This document shows, one piece after another, positions 1 to 9,275 of a stretch of 64,000 nucleotides of DNA. The DNA comes from Alphaproteobacteria bacterium (GTDB taxonomy: Bacteria > Pseudomonadota > Alphaproteobacteria > Sphingomonadales > Kordiimonadaceae). Position 1 is the first letter of the stretch. Every line of letters starts with the position of its first letter. The notes under the pieces are model-generated. The model made no database searches. It was not told the DNA's origin and saw only the letters and a list, made by a program, of their open reading frames with translations. The position numbers and the translations under genes are program-made. The stretch covers positions 48,314-112,313 of the forward strand of contig JABXIS010000032.1 of assembly GCA_013372975.1 (NCBI GenBank), read 5' to 3'.

Positions 1-788
1 TGATTGAGAGGAACCGGCAGGCCCATGTCGGAAATACCCGTACGCTCGTGCGTCAGCAGATATTTGGCAACGGTCCAGCCCTTGTTCACCTCGCCCACAA
101 GGTTCTTTTTGTAGGCCTTCACATCATCGAAAAACGTTTCGCAAAACGGCGAGTAGCCAGAGATCAGCTTGATCGGCTTGGTTGAAACACCTTCGGACGC
201 CATATCAAAGAGGATAAAGCTGATGCCTTCATGCTTGCTTTCTGTGCTGGTACGAATAAGGCAGAAAATCCAGTCCGCCTTGTCGGCGTATGATGTCCAG
301 ATCTTCTGGCCATTGATGACATAGTGGTCACCCTTGTCTTCCGCTTTTGTGGCCAGTGCCGCGAGGTCGGAACCCGCATTTGGTTCGGAATATCCCTGGC
401 ACCAGCGGATTTCGCCGCGCGCAATCGGGGGAAGATGCTCAAGCTTCTGTTCATGCGTACCGAATTTCAGAAGCGCAGGACCGAGCATCCAGATACCAAA
501 GGATACCAAAGGCGATCGAGCCTTGATGCGCTTCATCTCTTCAGCAAGAATCTTGGCCTCATCTTTGGAAAGCCCGCCGCCGCCATATTCCTTCGGCCAT
601 GTCGGCACAGTCCAGCCACGCGCGCCCATGCGCTCCAGCCACAGTCGCTGATCTTCGCTTTGGAAGGCAAAGTTACGCCCACCCCAACAAATGTCCTTCT
701 CGCCCTGTGCGGGTGTCCGCATGGAGGCCGGGCAGTTCTCTTCCAGCCAAGCCCGCACTTCGGTACGAAACGCGTCTAAATTACTCAT
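1..788 (-). CDS. Acyl-CoA dehydrogenase (3' end outside window)
   Basis: FAD-dependent acyl-CoA dehydrogenase that would introduce the alpha,beta double bond into an acyl-CoA. About 262 residues are visible; the reading frame stays open through base 1, so the C-terminal helical domain is missing because of the window edge, not because of a mutation. Visible family blocks include WPKEYGGGGL in the N-terminal helical domain, then GYSEPNAGSDLA and INGQKIWTSYAD, which line the flavin and substrate site in the beta domain. The ATG at 788 follows an AGAATAACATG context with a weak ribosome site. It is divergent from the MATE gene. Chain-length or branched-acid specificity cannot be read. It might pair functionally with the APH-type kinase at 8192-9265 (inference). 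Confidence 0.9.
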   Translation of the reverse strand, partial: MSNLDAFRTEVRAWLEENCPASMRTPAQGEKDICWGGRNFAFQSEDQRLWLERMGARGWTVPTWPKEYGGGGLSKDEAKILAEEMKRIKARSPLVSFGIWMLGPALLKFGTHEQKLEHLPPIARGEIRWCQGYSEPNAGSDLAALATKAEDKGDHYVINGQKIWTSYADKADWIFCLIRTSTESKHEGISFILFDMASEGVSTKPIKLISGYSPFCETFFDDVKAYKKNLVGEVNKGWTVAKYLLTHERTGISDMGLPVPLN

Positions 789-1014
789 GTTATTCTCCCC
801 AGATGCGGCCTGTGCATGTTTCAGGCAACGCTCGTCTCAGGGGTAAGGAGTAAGTCGGTTTTTCATTCCGGCAAGGCACGAAGGTAAAGTTTCTTGGACA
901 AGCATGCCGTAACGGCAAAAAAAGTTTCTCACCGCTGGCCTCCGCGTAAAATTATCCTATGTCACGCTCTAGCTATGTATTGCAATTGGCCCGCCAGGGC
1001 CGCGATCGGGGTTT

Positions 1015-2433
1015 ATGGCTGGTTTTTCCTATCAGACTGTATGGCGGCTCGCAGGCCCCAACATTATCAGCAACGTCCTGATGGTATCGATCTCGTTTGC
1101 GCATCTTTGGATTGCGGCCCCTTTCGGCCGAGAGATGAGCGCCGCCGTCGTGGCGGGCGGGCGCGTGCATTTCCTTCTGATGGCAGCCGCAATGGCCCTA
1201 TCAGTGGCAACCACCGCTGTTGTTGCCAGAGCCTGGGGCGCAGACAATATCGAGGAAGCGTCAGCTTCCACCACAACCTCTCTTGTTCTTGCCATATTCC
1301 TGTCGCTGACGCTTGGTGGCATAACCTATCTCGCGGCACCGTCCATTGCCTCCATGTTCAATCTTGATAGGAAAACCGCGGCCTTTGCCGTTGCCTACAT
1401 ACAACCAGCAAGCCTTCTGAACATTGTTTTTGCCCTGATGATGACCATTGCAACGGCCTTCAGGGCAATCGGCGATGTGATCCGCCCCCTTTGGTACACT
1501 GCCATTGGCGCTTCGATCAGCATTGTAGCCTCCTATGTACTGGTGAATGGTTCTGTCGGATTACCGTCACTCGGTATCGCAGGCATTCCGTGGGGCACCG
1601 CGGTTGGGCAGGTTGCCATCGTTTTATGGTTTTCCCTGCACTGGCTTCTAAAGCGGTATGTTTTGCAACCGCACCTCAAAGGGGCGCTGGCCCGGTCTCG
1701 CGTGAAACAGATCACAAAGATCGGAGCACCCGCCGCGATTGAGCAAATCCTGATACAGATGAGTTTCCTTCTGTTTATGATGCTTGTCAGCGGATATGGC
1801 ACAGCGGCTTTTACGGCCTATGGGATAGGCATTACCATACTAAGCATCACAATCGTGGTTGGGCTCGGTTTTGGTACCGCTAGCGCCACGCTTTCCGGTC
1901 AGCGGCTTGGCGCAAGGGATCATGATGGTGCCATAGCCAGTGGCTGGGCAGCGATGCGGCTGGCGATCTTGGGCATGACGGCCCTCGCCGTCATCACATT
2001 CAGCCTCCGCACGCCCTTGGCAGCAATGTTATCGAATGATCCTGCAGTCCGGGCACATACAGAATATTTCATTCTGATTTTGTCTCTTATCCAGCCCCTC
2101 ATGGCGATCGAGTTTGCCATAGGCGGTGCCCTCAGGGGCGCGGGAGACACCCGATATCCCCTATTCGTTACTTTTGCTGGCATGATTTTGGGGCGGCTGT
2201 CTGTTGGTTTCGCCGTACAGGCCATTGGCTGGCCCGTAGAAGCCATGTACGCTGTGATTATCGGGGATTACGCCATCAAAGCCGGGCTTCTGATTTTGCG
2301 GTACCGCCGGATAGACTGGCGCGAGATTGAGGACCACCCCCACGCACCCATTGCGATCCAGTCGGTAGCCGGAATAAGCCGCGGCCCTGTACGTACTTTC
2401 TTTAGCCGCCGCAATCTTCCGGGTAACGATTAA
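1015..2433 (+). CDS. MATE-family multidrug/Na+ antiporter
   Basis: Inner-membrane exporter of the MatE (NorM/DinF) family, about 472 residues, the usual length for 12 transmembrane helices. The sequence is a series of hydrophobic helices in two homologous halves. The start shows the family pattern of a TVWRLAGPNIISN-like first helix, and the second half carries AIEQILIQMSF and IGGALRGAGDTRYPL, which match the conserved GAxRGxGDT block. MATE proteins expel cationic drugs or metabolites using Na+ or H+ gradients; the substrate here is unknown. It is divergent from the acyl-CoA dehydrogenase across a 226-bp gap with no convincing promoter. The ATG at 1015 has only a weak CGGGG upstream, so the start is moderately certain. 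Confidence 0.9.
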   Translation: MAGFSYQTVWRLAGPNIISNVLMVSISFAHLWIAAPFGREMSAAVVAGGRVHFLLMAAAMALSVATTAVVARAWGADNIEEASASTTTSLVLAIFLSLTLGGITYLAAPSIASMFNLDRKTAAFAVAYIQPASLLNIVFALMMTIATAFRAIGDVIRPLWYTAIGASISIVASYVLVNGSVGLPSLGIAGIPWGTAVGQVAIVLWFSLHWLLKRYVLQPHLKGALARSRVKQITKIGAPAAIEQILIQMSFLLFMMLVSGYGTAAFTAYGIGITILSITIVVGLGFGTASATLSGQRLGARDHDGAIASGWAAMRLAILGMTALAVITFSLRTPLAAMLSNDPAVRAHTEYFILILSLIQPLMAIEFAIGGALRGAGDTRYPLFVTFAGMILGRLSVGFAVQAIGWPVEAMYAVIIGDYAIKAGLLILRYRRIDWREIEDHPHAPIAIQSVAGISRGPVRTFFSRRNLPGND

Positions 2434-2436
2434 ACC

Positions 2437-2454
2437 GCTGATAAATTTATCAGC
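2437..2454. repeat. Perfect 18-bp palindrome GCTGATAAATTTATCAGC
   Basis: An exact palindrome four bases after the MATE stop codon and 70 bp before the aldolase-like gene. It could act as a weak hairpin terminator for the MATE gene, but it lacks a T-run. Its perfect dyad symmetry and AT-rich centre also fit a repressor operator for the downstream aldolase-thioesterase pair. Confidence 0.5.
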
Positions 2455-2523
2455 TAGATTTGGACAAGCGCCAAGTTTGCTCTACTTCACCCCTAGAACA
2501 AAAAGCTTTGCTGGAGGGTGAAA

Positions 2524-3303
2524 ATGGCGAAACCGGATATGCTTGAGATCAAAAGCGTCAAGGACCAGGTATCTGCAGAGGAATGGGAAGCACGTGTCAA
2601 TCTGGCTGCGGCCTACCGCATGATTGCCCATCTAGGTTGGGATGACCTGATTTATACCCACCTGTCCATGCGCATCCCTGGCACAGATCATCATTTCTTG
2701 ATCAACCCCCTTGGGCTGATGTTCGAGGAAATCACAGCCTCCAGCCTTGTGAAGGTTGATCTAAATGGCAACAAGCTGATGGATACACCCTTCATTCCAA
2801 ACGCTGCCGGGTTTGTTATTCACAGCGCCATTCACCAGGCCCGCGATGACGCAAACTGTGTCATGCATCTGCATACTGACTACGGTATCGCTGTATCGAA
2901 CCAGAAAGAAGGCCTCCTGCCCCTGTGCCAAACCAGCATAGTGCCGTGGGCGATGGTGGCGTATCATGACTATGAAGGCTTTGCGGTCAATGACGGCGAA
3001 AAAGAACGCCTTGTTGCCGACTTCGGCGACAAACAGGCCCTTATCCTGCGCAATCATGGCACCCTGACCGTGGGTGACACTGTGGCCAAAGCATTTGAAT
3101 CCATGTGGTTCCTTGAGCGTGCCTGCAAAATTCAGATACTCACGCAATCTGCGGGGGCAGATATCCATTCACCCAGCCAGGGCTCTATCGACAACGCGTT
3201 GCGTGACCTTCGCGTGGTTGCAGGCGCAAATGGGGCTGACAATTTCGTCTGGCCCGCTATCCTGAGGAAAATGGAACGACTTGATCCGACCTTCCGCGAT
3301 TAG
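2524..3303 (+). CDS. Class II aldolase/adducin family protein
   Basis: Cytoplasmic protein of the class II aldolase/adducin fold, 259 residues, related to L-fuculose-phosphate aldolase. The family binds a divalent metal through histidines; here these are plausibly HLHTDYG (near residue 118) and the NHGTLTVG segment (near 178), with an HSAIHQ segment before them. The ATG at 2524 is chosen because GGAGG at 2513-2517 sits six bases upstream; the alternative GTG at 2518 would overlap that site. Proteins of this subgroup lack an assigned substrate and are often simply called class II aldolase/adducin proteins. It is followed 24 bp later by a TesB thioesterase, probably in the same transcript. Confidence 0.85.
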   Translation: MAKPDMLEIKSVKDQVSAEEWEARVNLAAAYRMIAHLGWDDLIYTHLSMRIPGTDHHFLINPLGLMFEEITASSLVKVDLNGNKLMDTPFIPNAAGFVIHSAIHQARDDANCVMHLHTDYGIAVSNQKEGLLPLCQTSIVPWAMVAYHDYEGFAVNDGEKERLVADFGDKQALILRNHGTLTVGDTVAKAFESMWFLERACKIQILTQSAGADIHSPSQGSIDNALRDLRVVAGANGADNFVWPAILRKMERLDPTFRD

Positions 3304-3327
3304 GCCCGATAAACCAGAAGGGAATAT

Positions 3328-4185
3328 ATGTCCAAGGTTCAACCAATCATTGATGGTCTGGCTGTAGAGCGGCTGGACAGACTGTTGTTTCGCGGCAGCC
3401 CCAACCAGTGGCCCAATGGCCACGTGTTTGGCGGCCATGTCATTGCACAGGCGATGGAAGCCGCGACCCTGACGGTTGAACCTGACTATAAACTTCATTC
3501 GCTGCATTGCTATTTCCTTCGCCCCGGCATCGCAGGCCAGCCAATCATCTATGATGTGGACCCCATCAGGGATGGCCGCAGTTTCGTGACACGGCGGGTC
3601 GTTGCAGTCCAGAACGGCGAGGCAATTTTCACCATTGCTGTTTCCTTCCATGTGGGCGAACAGGGCCTCGAGCACCAGATTGACATGCCCGATGTACCGC
3701 AGCCAGAAGACCTGGATGACGATGAGGCCTATTATGCGCGTGTCTTGAGGGCCTTCGGCAAACAGCCCAAGGACAAACCCTATATGCCGTTTGAGATGCG
3801 TTCCATCGACCGCATGGATCTGGAGAACCCGGCACCCAAAAGCCCTGAAACGGGCTATTGGTTCCGCCTAAAGGAGGAGATTGAAGGCGACCAGCCCCTG
3901 CACGCCCGCCTGATGGCCTATATCTCAGATTTTGCTTTCCTTTCTTCGAACCTCCGGCCACACGCCATGATTCCGCGCGATCCCGCGCTCAAAACAGTGG
4001 CAAGCCTCGACCATGGCATGTGGTTTCACCGCGAAAACTTCCGGGTGGATGATTGGGTATATTATAAGACCGATGGCTACTGGACCGGTAAAGGCCGGGG
4101 CCTTGCACGCGGTGCCCTCTATGACCGCGCCGGACGCCTTCTGGCATCCACCGCACAAGAGTGTTTACTGAGACTTAAGAAATAA
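3328..4185 (+). CDS. tesB: Acyl-CoA thioesterase II
   Basis: Hydrolyses medium- and long-chain acyl-CoA to free fatty acid and CoA. At 285 residues it matches E. coli TesB length and shows the double hot-dog arrangement. The first half contains GHVFGGHVIAQAM and HSLHCYFLRPG followed by DGRSFVTRRVVAVQ; the second half contains SLDHGMWFHR, which carries the catalytic aspartate region. The ribosome site GAAGGGA lies 7 bases before the ATG. It is probably co-transcribed with the class II aldolase-like gene upstream. No terminator follows; the next 200 bp are AT-rich and hold the palindrome at 4272-4285. Confidence 0.9.
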   Translation: MSKVQPIIDGLAVERLDRLLFRGSPNQWPNGHVFGGHVIAQAMEAATLTVEPDYKLHSLHCYFLRPGIAGQPIIYDVDPIRDGRSFVTRRVVAVQNGEAIFTIAVSFHVGEQGLEHQIDMPDVPQPEDLDDDEAYYARVLRAFGKQPKDKPYMPFEMRSIDRMDLENPAPKSPETGYWFRLKEEIEGDQPLHARLMAYISDFAFLSSNLRPHAMIPRDPALKTVASLDHGMWFHRENFRVDDWVYYKTDGYWTGKGRGLARGALYDRAGRLLASTAQECLLRLKK

Positions 4186-4271
4186 GTTTAGAGAACGGCC
4201 GAAACACCGAAAAAACGAGCCATCCTAAACCTCTTTTATATCACTTATTTATCCTTTTATTATCAATAACT

Positions 4272-4285
4272 TGTAAAATTTTACA
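4272..4285. promoter_or_regulatory. Perfect 14-bp palindrome TGTAAAATTTTACA upstream of the RTX gene
   Basis: The 200-bp leader of the RTX gene (4186-4386) is much more AT-rich than its surroundings and carries this exact dyad about 100 bp before the start codon. The position and symmetry suggest a transcription-factor site. No clear -35/-10 pair could be assigned, so this is an inference from symmetry alone. Confidence 0.4.
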
Positions 4286-4386
4286 CGTCTATTGACGAGG
4301 CGCTCCGCCTACCCCTCAAGTGTGCATTCCGGACAGAGCACAAATCATGTCTGCCGGGATTTTCAGGCACGATGGGAGTACAGGCA

Positions 4387-7272
4387 ATGCCCCTTGAAAA
4401 TACAACAGCCCTGCTTGATCAGGCTGAAACTGCGACAGGTAACGACAATCCTTCTGTTTCTGTAAACCTTGACGGAATAGCTGACTGGTCAACCCAGGCA
4501 CCCTTCCTTGACATCACCAAAAGTATGCGTCCCTGGTTTGTTGATACCGGCGACGGCATCGCATTCTACGACGAATTGGGTGATGTTCTCGATGTGGATG
4601 AAAACGGCTGGCTGATGTCCATGCCTGAAGGTTATGACGCCGTTAATACTGTGTGGGACTGGCACAACCAGGGCTACGCGGAAAGCGCAGCCGAATACCG
4701 CTCAGGCGTTTATGTATTGCGCTACGAGGGCCAAGGCACAATTCAGCTATACGGCAACACTACTATTATCAGCCAAACAGACGGTGAAATTGTCTTCGAA
4801 AACACCACGGGCGGTGCCATGGGTTTTCGTATTCTTGAAACAGACCCAAATGGAACGGGAGACTATCTCCGCGACATTTCTGTTGTAAAGGAAGAGCATC
4901 TTGAACTCTTTGAAGCGGGTGGCGTCTTCAACCCGGATTGGCTGGAGCTGATTGATGATATGACAGTCCTGCGCTTCATGGACTGGCTGAACACAAATGA
5001 TACCAAGCTGGCCAGTTGGGACGACCGCCCTACCCCCGACATGTTTTCCTACATGGTTGATGGCGCTCCGATTGAGATTATTGTGGCCCTAGGAAATCAG
5101 ATTGGCGCTGACATCTGGGTCAATGTGCCCCATCTGGCTGATGATGATTTTGTGACCAATCTGGCAACTTACATTCATGAAAACCTCGATCCCGACCTCC
5201 AGGTATCGGTAGAATATGGCAACGAAATCTGGAACAGCGCCTTTATGGCCGCGCATGAAGTAGAGCAATTGGCGCAAGATGCCTATGGCGACCATATCAA
5301 TCCGTTTGGCGGCAGGCTCAGCTACTATGGCCAACGGGCATCGGAAGTCATGCGCCTTTTTACCGACGTGTATGGTGACGATGCCTCGGAACAGCTCATC
5401 AGGGTTGCGGCCACCCAATATGTAAACACCTGGGTAACGGAGCGTATTCTCACCGCACCTGATTGGCAGGAAGCCGATCCCGACAATTATGTAGCGCCTT
5501 CAACCTATTTTGATGCCATTGCGGTTACGACCTATTTTGGCGGCGCCATCCCGGTCACGGAAGAACTTCGAGAAATGGTCATCGCGGCGATCGAAGATCC
5601 GCAAGTCAACGCTTTTGACGTCCTTGCGGCCATGTTGATGGACCCAAATGTCGACTCCTCCATCCCGCAGGTCGCTGCTTCCCTCGCGGAGCAAGCCGCG
5701 ATGGCAGAGGCATATGGGCTCAGGATGGTTGCCTATGAAGGCGGACAACATGTGCATCATCTTTTCGCAACTGACGGCAGCGGCCTTGTCCTTGATGACT
5801 TCCTGACCGATTTCGCCCGAAGCGAACAGATGGCAGACCTCTATCAGGAACTGTTTGATATGTGGCGCGACGTTGGCGGTGAGGCCTTCATGCAGTTCAC
5901 CGATGTGGGTGGCCCCAGCCAATGGGGTAGTTGGGGCCTGCGCGCCACACTCGAGGATACAAATCCACGTGCCGAGCTATTGGATGCGCTGAATGCCGAA
6001 AATGACGCCTGGTGGCAAGATCGGGCAGGCACCCATTTCCAGCAAGGCGTACACGAGACAGGCACAGACGAGGACGATACATTGATCGGCACTTTGCAGG
6101 AAGATTTCCTGCTGGGCGGAAGCGGCAACGATATCCTTGTTGGCGGCAAACAGAATGATGGCCTGCATGGCGGCGAAGGCACTGACGTGGCGCTCTTCCG
6201 CGGCTCATCAGAAGACTATTCAATCACCGCCGTTGACGGCGGTATTCTTGTCGAAGGGCCTGACGGAACAGACTTCCTCGTGGATGTTGAATTTGCCGAG
6301 TTTGAAGATGGTGTAAGGGTTGACCTTTCCGGGGATCAGGGAACGCCTGACGATCCGGACGATCCAGCTGACCCGGATGACCCTTCTGGTGGCGATCCTG
6401 ATATTCCGGACCCGGGCACCGAGCCATACTATGGTGATGTTATTCATCAAACGACCTCAGATGCTGATGCGATTGTGGGATCAGACGATGTCATTGATGC
6501 GGTTGACTATCGCGGCGGTGAAACCGGCGTTGTCGTTGATCTCCAATATGGTGTCAGCTACGGAGGGGCCTCTGCGGGCGATACCTACCTTTCGGTCGAG
6601 AATGTCATCGGCACAGAAGGCCACGGCACCGGCAAAGGTGATTGGCTGCGCGGCAATGATGCCAATAATGGTCTCTACGGCAGAAGCGGCAACGACGCCC
6701 TTATGGGAGGCCTTGGCGCCGATACGCTCGATGGTGGCGAGGGCTGGGACTATGTTTCCTATGGGTCAGCCGCAGTCGGAATACAGCTGAACCTGGCCAC
6801 GCAAGAGAACCATGGCGGCGAAGCAGAAGGCGACGTGATTGTCGCTGTTGAAGGAATTCGCGGCACTGAATTCGCGGACCAATTCACCGGCGGCGCCACA
6901 GATATCTATTTCGACGCTGCAGGCGGGGACGACACGATCATCGGCGGCAATGCCGAACTGTCCACACATGGCGGCAGCGGAGCCGACAGGTTTGTCTTCA
7001 CTGCAGCCAATCTGGAGCACTGGATGATCGTGAAGGATTTCAACAGTGCTGATGGGGATACACTGGATCTGTCGCAGGTGCTTTCCGCGTTCGACAGCAC
7101 CACCGATACATTGTCCGACTATCTGCTTGTCGAGACACTTGATTGGGGCACGTTGGTTTCTGTGGATACCGATGGCGGTGGCGATGACTTCATCACCATT
7201 GGCCTCATACACGGAATTGCCGGCAACTCCGATATGCAATCACTTCTGGATGCAGGAAATCTGATAATCTAA
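4387..7272 (+). CDS. Secreted RTX protein with putative clan GH-A-like glycoside hydrolase domain
   Basis: A 961-residue acidic protein without an N-terminal signal peptide, as expected for type I secretion. Residues about 20-560 look like a TIM-barrel hydrolase: VEYGNEIWNS places a glutamate after Asn near residue 280 (clan GH-A acid/base style), and MVAYEGGQH puts a second glutamate near 451 (nucleophile style). A first RTX block (GGSGNDILVGG) lies near 575, then an Asp/Pro-rich linker (DDPDDPADPDDP), a second RTX block with GRSGNDALMGGLGAD near 765, and a terminal GGSGADRFVF segment like the serralysin/RTX secretion end. RTX nonapeptides bind calcium outside the cell. No type I transporter genes are in the window. 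GGGAG at 4374-4378 supports ATG 4387; ATG 4372 is the alternative. Polysaccharide target unknown. Confidence 0.8.
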   Translation: MPLENTTALLDQAETATGNDNPSVSVNLDGIADWSTQAPFLDITKSMRPWFVDTGDGIAFYDELGDVLDVDENGWLMSMPEGYDAVNTVWDWHNQGYAESAAEYRSGVYVLRYEGQGTIQLYGNTTIISQTDGEIVFENTTGGAMGFRILETDPNGTGDYLRDISVVKEEHLELFEAGGVFNPDWLELIDDMTVLRFMDWLNTNDTKLASWDDRPTPDMFSYMVDGAPIEIIVALGNQIGADIWVNVPHLADDDFVTNLATYIHENLDPDLQVSVEYGNEIWNSAFMAAHEVEQLAQDAYGDHINPFGGRLSYYGQRASEVMRLFTDVYGDDASEQLIRVAATQYVNTWVTERILTAPDWQEADPDNYVAPSTYFDAIAVTTYFGGAIPVTEELREMVIAAIEDPQVNAFDVLAAMLMDPNVDSSIPQVAASLAEQAAMAEAYGLRMVAYEGGQHVHHLFATDGSGLVLDDFLTDFARSEQMADLYQELFDMWRDVGGEAFMQFTDVGGPSQWGSWGLRATLEDTNPRAELLDALNAENDAWWQDRAGTHFQQGVHETGTDEDDTLIGTLQEDFLLGGSGNDILVGGKQNDGLHGGEGTDVALFRGSSEDYSITAVDGGILVEGPDGTDFLVDVEFAEFEDGVRVDLSGDQGTPDDPDDPADPDDPSGGDPDIPDPGTEPYYGDVIHQTTSDADAIVGSDDVIDAVDYRGGETGVVVDLQYGVSYGGASAGDTYLSVENVIGTEGHGTGKGDWLRGNDANNGLYGRSGNDALMGGLGADTLDGGEGWDYVSYGSAAVGIQLNLATQENHGGEAEGDVIVAVEGIRGTEFADQFTGGATDIYFDAAGGDDTIIGGNAELSTHGGSGADRFVFTAANLEHWMIVKDFNSADGDTLDLSQVLSAFDSTTDTLSDYLLVETLDWGTLVSVDTDGGGDDFITIGLIHGIAGNSDMQSLLDAGNLII

Positions 7273-7287
7273 GAAAATCAGCTACTT

Positions 7288-7313
7288 GCCAAGGGCTGCG
7301 GCCCTTGGCTTTC
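7288..7313 (+). terminator. Intrinsic terminator of the RTX gene
   Basis: Nine-base-pair stem GCCAAGGGC / GCCCTTGGC with a TGCG loop, followed by TTTC, 15 bp after the RTX stop codon. The T-run is short. Confidence 0.7.
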
Positions 7314-7321
7314 ATCATCGG

Positions 7322-8017
7322 TTAGCCTTTTTTGCGCCAAACCACATACCGCACCTCCACACCGTCAGTCATGATACTGCGGCGCAGTCCTGAGGCCGTC
7401 TTCACCATATCCAGTGTCTCTATGGCCATTTTCTTGTCTTTTTCCTTGGGCTCCCATGTTTGGAGGCCAACATAGCTATCCCGTATTTGATGAGCTGTTT
7501 CCTCACTGACATTGTAGCTGCCGACAAGGTCAAAATATTTGTCTAGGGTGTTCTTCTTGCCCGGCAAATTGTTGGAAACCTGCGAATAAACAAAATATCC
7601 CCTGCCCTTCACCATTCTCTGAACATAACTCGTCCATTCATGGTCTTCGCGAAAGGCACGCAAGTCGTCCATACAAAACAAGGCATCAAATTTCATCTTG
7701 TCACGCCGGATGGGGTCATCAAGATGCGCGCCGGGCAGGATTTTCACAGCGCTCGTGCCAATGAACATGCGCTCCAAGTGCTCGCGGCACTCCGCCCTGC
7801 CCTCGAATGCATCCACCGTAAATCCGCGCTCGACCATCGTTTTGACCAACCGGCCACCGCCTGGGCCAATCACGCCAACCCGGGCGCGTTTGGGCAGATC
7901 ACTGAACATGGCCATCTCTTCGATTATGTCCAAGCTGATTGGACGCTCACAATAATCCATATTCTGCCCGTTGAAGAGCAGATCAAGCGCCATCGAGAAA
8001 GCCAGTTTTTCAGCCAC
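7322..8017 (-). CDS. Class I SAM-dependent methyltransferase-like protein
   Basis: About 231 residues. A Rossmann methyltransferase motif I is visible as VGVIGPGGGRLVKTM, followed by VDAFEG, an acidic end of strand 2 that would bind the ribose of SAM, and later FDALFCMDDL, a motif IV-like strand. The substrate cannot be inferred and the family was not recognised beyond the fold. The start is uncertain: GTG at 8017 has GAGGGG six bases upstream, whereas ATG at 8044 and TTG at 8074 have weaker sites. It is convergent with the RTX gene, sharing a 50-bp gap that holds the RTX terminator. No partner gene suggests a role. Confidence 0.6.
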   Translation of the reverse strand: MAEKLAFSMALDLLFNGQNMDYCERPISLDIIEEMAMFSDLPKRARVGVIGPGGGRLVKTMVERGFTVDAFEGRAECREHLERMFIGTSAVKILPGAHLDDPIRRDKMKFDALFCMDDLRAFREDHEWTSYVQRMVKGRGYFVYSQVSNNLPGKKNTLDKYFDLVGSYNVSEETAHQIRDSYVGLQTWEPKEKDKKMAIETLDMVKTASGLRRSIMTDGVEVRYVVWRKKG

Positions 8018-8191
8018 AATAGTCCCCTCGTGCAGTTTGTACATCTTCCACCATACGAATAGAAGATGAACCAAAGCTAAAGAATTCGCTGCAATTGCAA
8101 CGACCTAACAGCCTGAGAATATATTGCCTGAAGCGAAACAATGTCGCCGGCCCCAGTTCCGGCGAGCATCATTCCTATCACATACCGGCGA

Positions 8192-9265
8192 TCAAATCCC
8201 GGATTTTTCTATCAATGACCGAGCATAATTGCCGATCTGGTTTGTTCGCTGGCCAAAAGATGCAAAAGCCGGGTTTTTGGTTTGGCCGTGGAAATATCGG
8301 TAATAAATCTGCTGTAGAATAACAGCCAAGCGGAAAACGCCATAAACCAGATAATAGTCAAATTTCGCCAGGTCATACCCGGTTTTCCGGGCATAAAGGT
8401 CGCAGATTTCTTCGCGTGTCATCATGCCTGGCGCCATACAGGGCTGCATGCACATGGCGATCATTTCGTCAGGGTCACCCTTCTGCGACCAATAGGCCAA
8501 CGTATTGCCAAGATCCATCAACGGATCGCCCAGCGCGCTGATTTCCCAATCAAGGATGGCTTTGATCTCGAAAGGGTTTTCTTCGCAAAGAATAACATTG
8601 TCGAGGCGGTAGTCACCATGCAACACAGCATGCCCTACTTCACCGGGTGGCATATGATCTTCAAGCCACTGCCGCACATCAGCGAAATCTTCTACATCGT
8701 CGGTGATCACGCGCTCATAGCGGCGGTTCCAGCCGGTTACCTGCCGCTCAACATAGCCTTCTGGCTTGCCAAAGTCGCCGAGCCCAGCGGATTTAAAATC
8801 GACCTGATGCAATTCAATAAGCTTTTCAAAGAAGGCCGAGCATAGTTTACGCCCTTCCTCTTCACCAAACCCCCAGCTTTTGGGGATCGTGCGGTCAAGC
8901 TTGCGCCCGTCTACCTGCTCCATCACGTAAAATTCGGCGCCCAGCGGGCTACCTTCATCGGGCACATGGAAATAGGTTTCAGGCACCGCGGGGAACACAG
9001 GCTTCAGCGCATTCATAACGCTAAACTCGCGGATCATGCTGTGCCCAGATTTGGGCCGGGTACCGTGAGGTGGGCGCCTCAGTACCAGACTTTTATTCTG
9101 ATACTGGATAGAATAAGTGAGATTCGAATGGCCACTAGCGAATTGCCTGATCGTAGGCGTGCCTTCAAGCCCGCCAATACGCTCTTTTACAATCCTGTCG
9201 ATAAGCCGACTATCCAGCTCTTCACCTTCCCGCACATCTACAGTTTTGTTCAGAGATTCCGTCAT
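8192..9265 (-). CDS. APH-type phosphotransferase (ACAD10/11-N / LvaA-like)
   Basis: 357-residue protein kinase-like small-molecule kinase of the APH family. The Brenner motif HGDYRLDN at 216-223 gives catalytic Asp218, and ILDWEISALGDPLMDLG carries the Mg-binding Asp239. The start is the ATG at 9265, preceded by AGGGAGG five bases upstream. It is the last gene of a six-gene leftward operon with two SDRs, a thioesterase, an Fe-alcohol dehydrogenase and an aldehyde dehydrogenase. Homologues joined to or near acyl-CoA dehydrogenases (mammalian ACAD10/11, Pseudomonas LvaA) phosphorylate 4-hydroxyacyl-CoA. A similar role is inferred here; antibiotic resistance is unlikely from context. Confidence 0.8.
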   Translation of the reverse strand: MTESLNKTVDVREGEELDSRLIDRIVKERIGGLEGTPTIRQFASGHSNLTYSIQYQNKSLVLRRPPHGTRPKSGHSMIREFSVMNALKPVFPAVPETYFHVPDEGSPLGAEFYVMEQVDGRKLDRTIPKSWGFGEEEGRKLCSAFFEKLIELHQVDFKSAGLGDFGKPEGYVERQVTGWNRRYERVITDDVEDFADVRQWLEDHMPPGEVGHAVLHGDYRLDNVILCEENPFEIKAILDWEISALGDPLMDLGNTLAYWSQKGDPDEMIAMCMQPCMAPGMMTREEICDLYARKTGYDLAKFDYYLVYGVFRLAVILQQIYYRYFHGQTKNPAFASFGQRTNQIGNYARSLIEKSGI

Positions 9266-9275
9266 AACTGCCTCC

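Noticed and set aside
6110..6760. GGCGGC-rich repeats in the RTX gene as a DNA repeat element
   Set aside because: They encode the RTX nonapeptides in frame, so they are protein repeats.
8192..9265. Aminoglycoside-resistance gene
   Set aside because: The APH fold is shared, but the operon with SDR, ADH and ALDH genes indicates a metabolic kinase.
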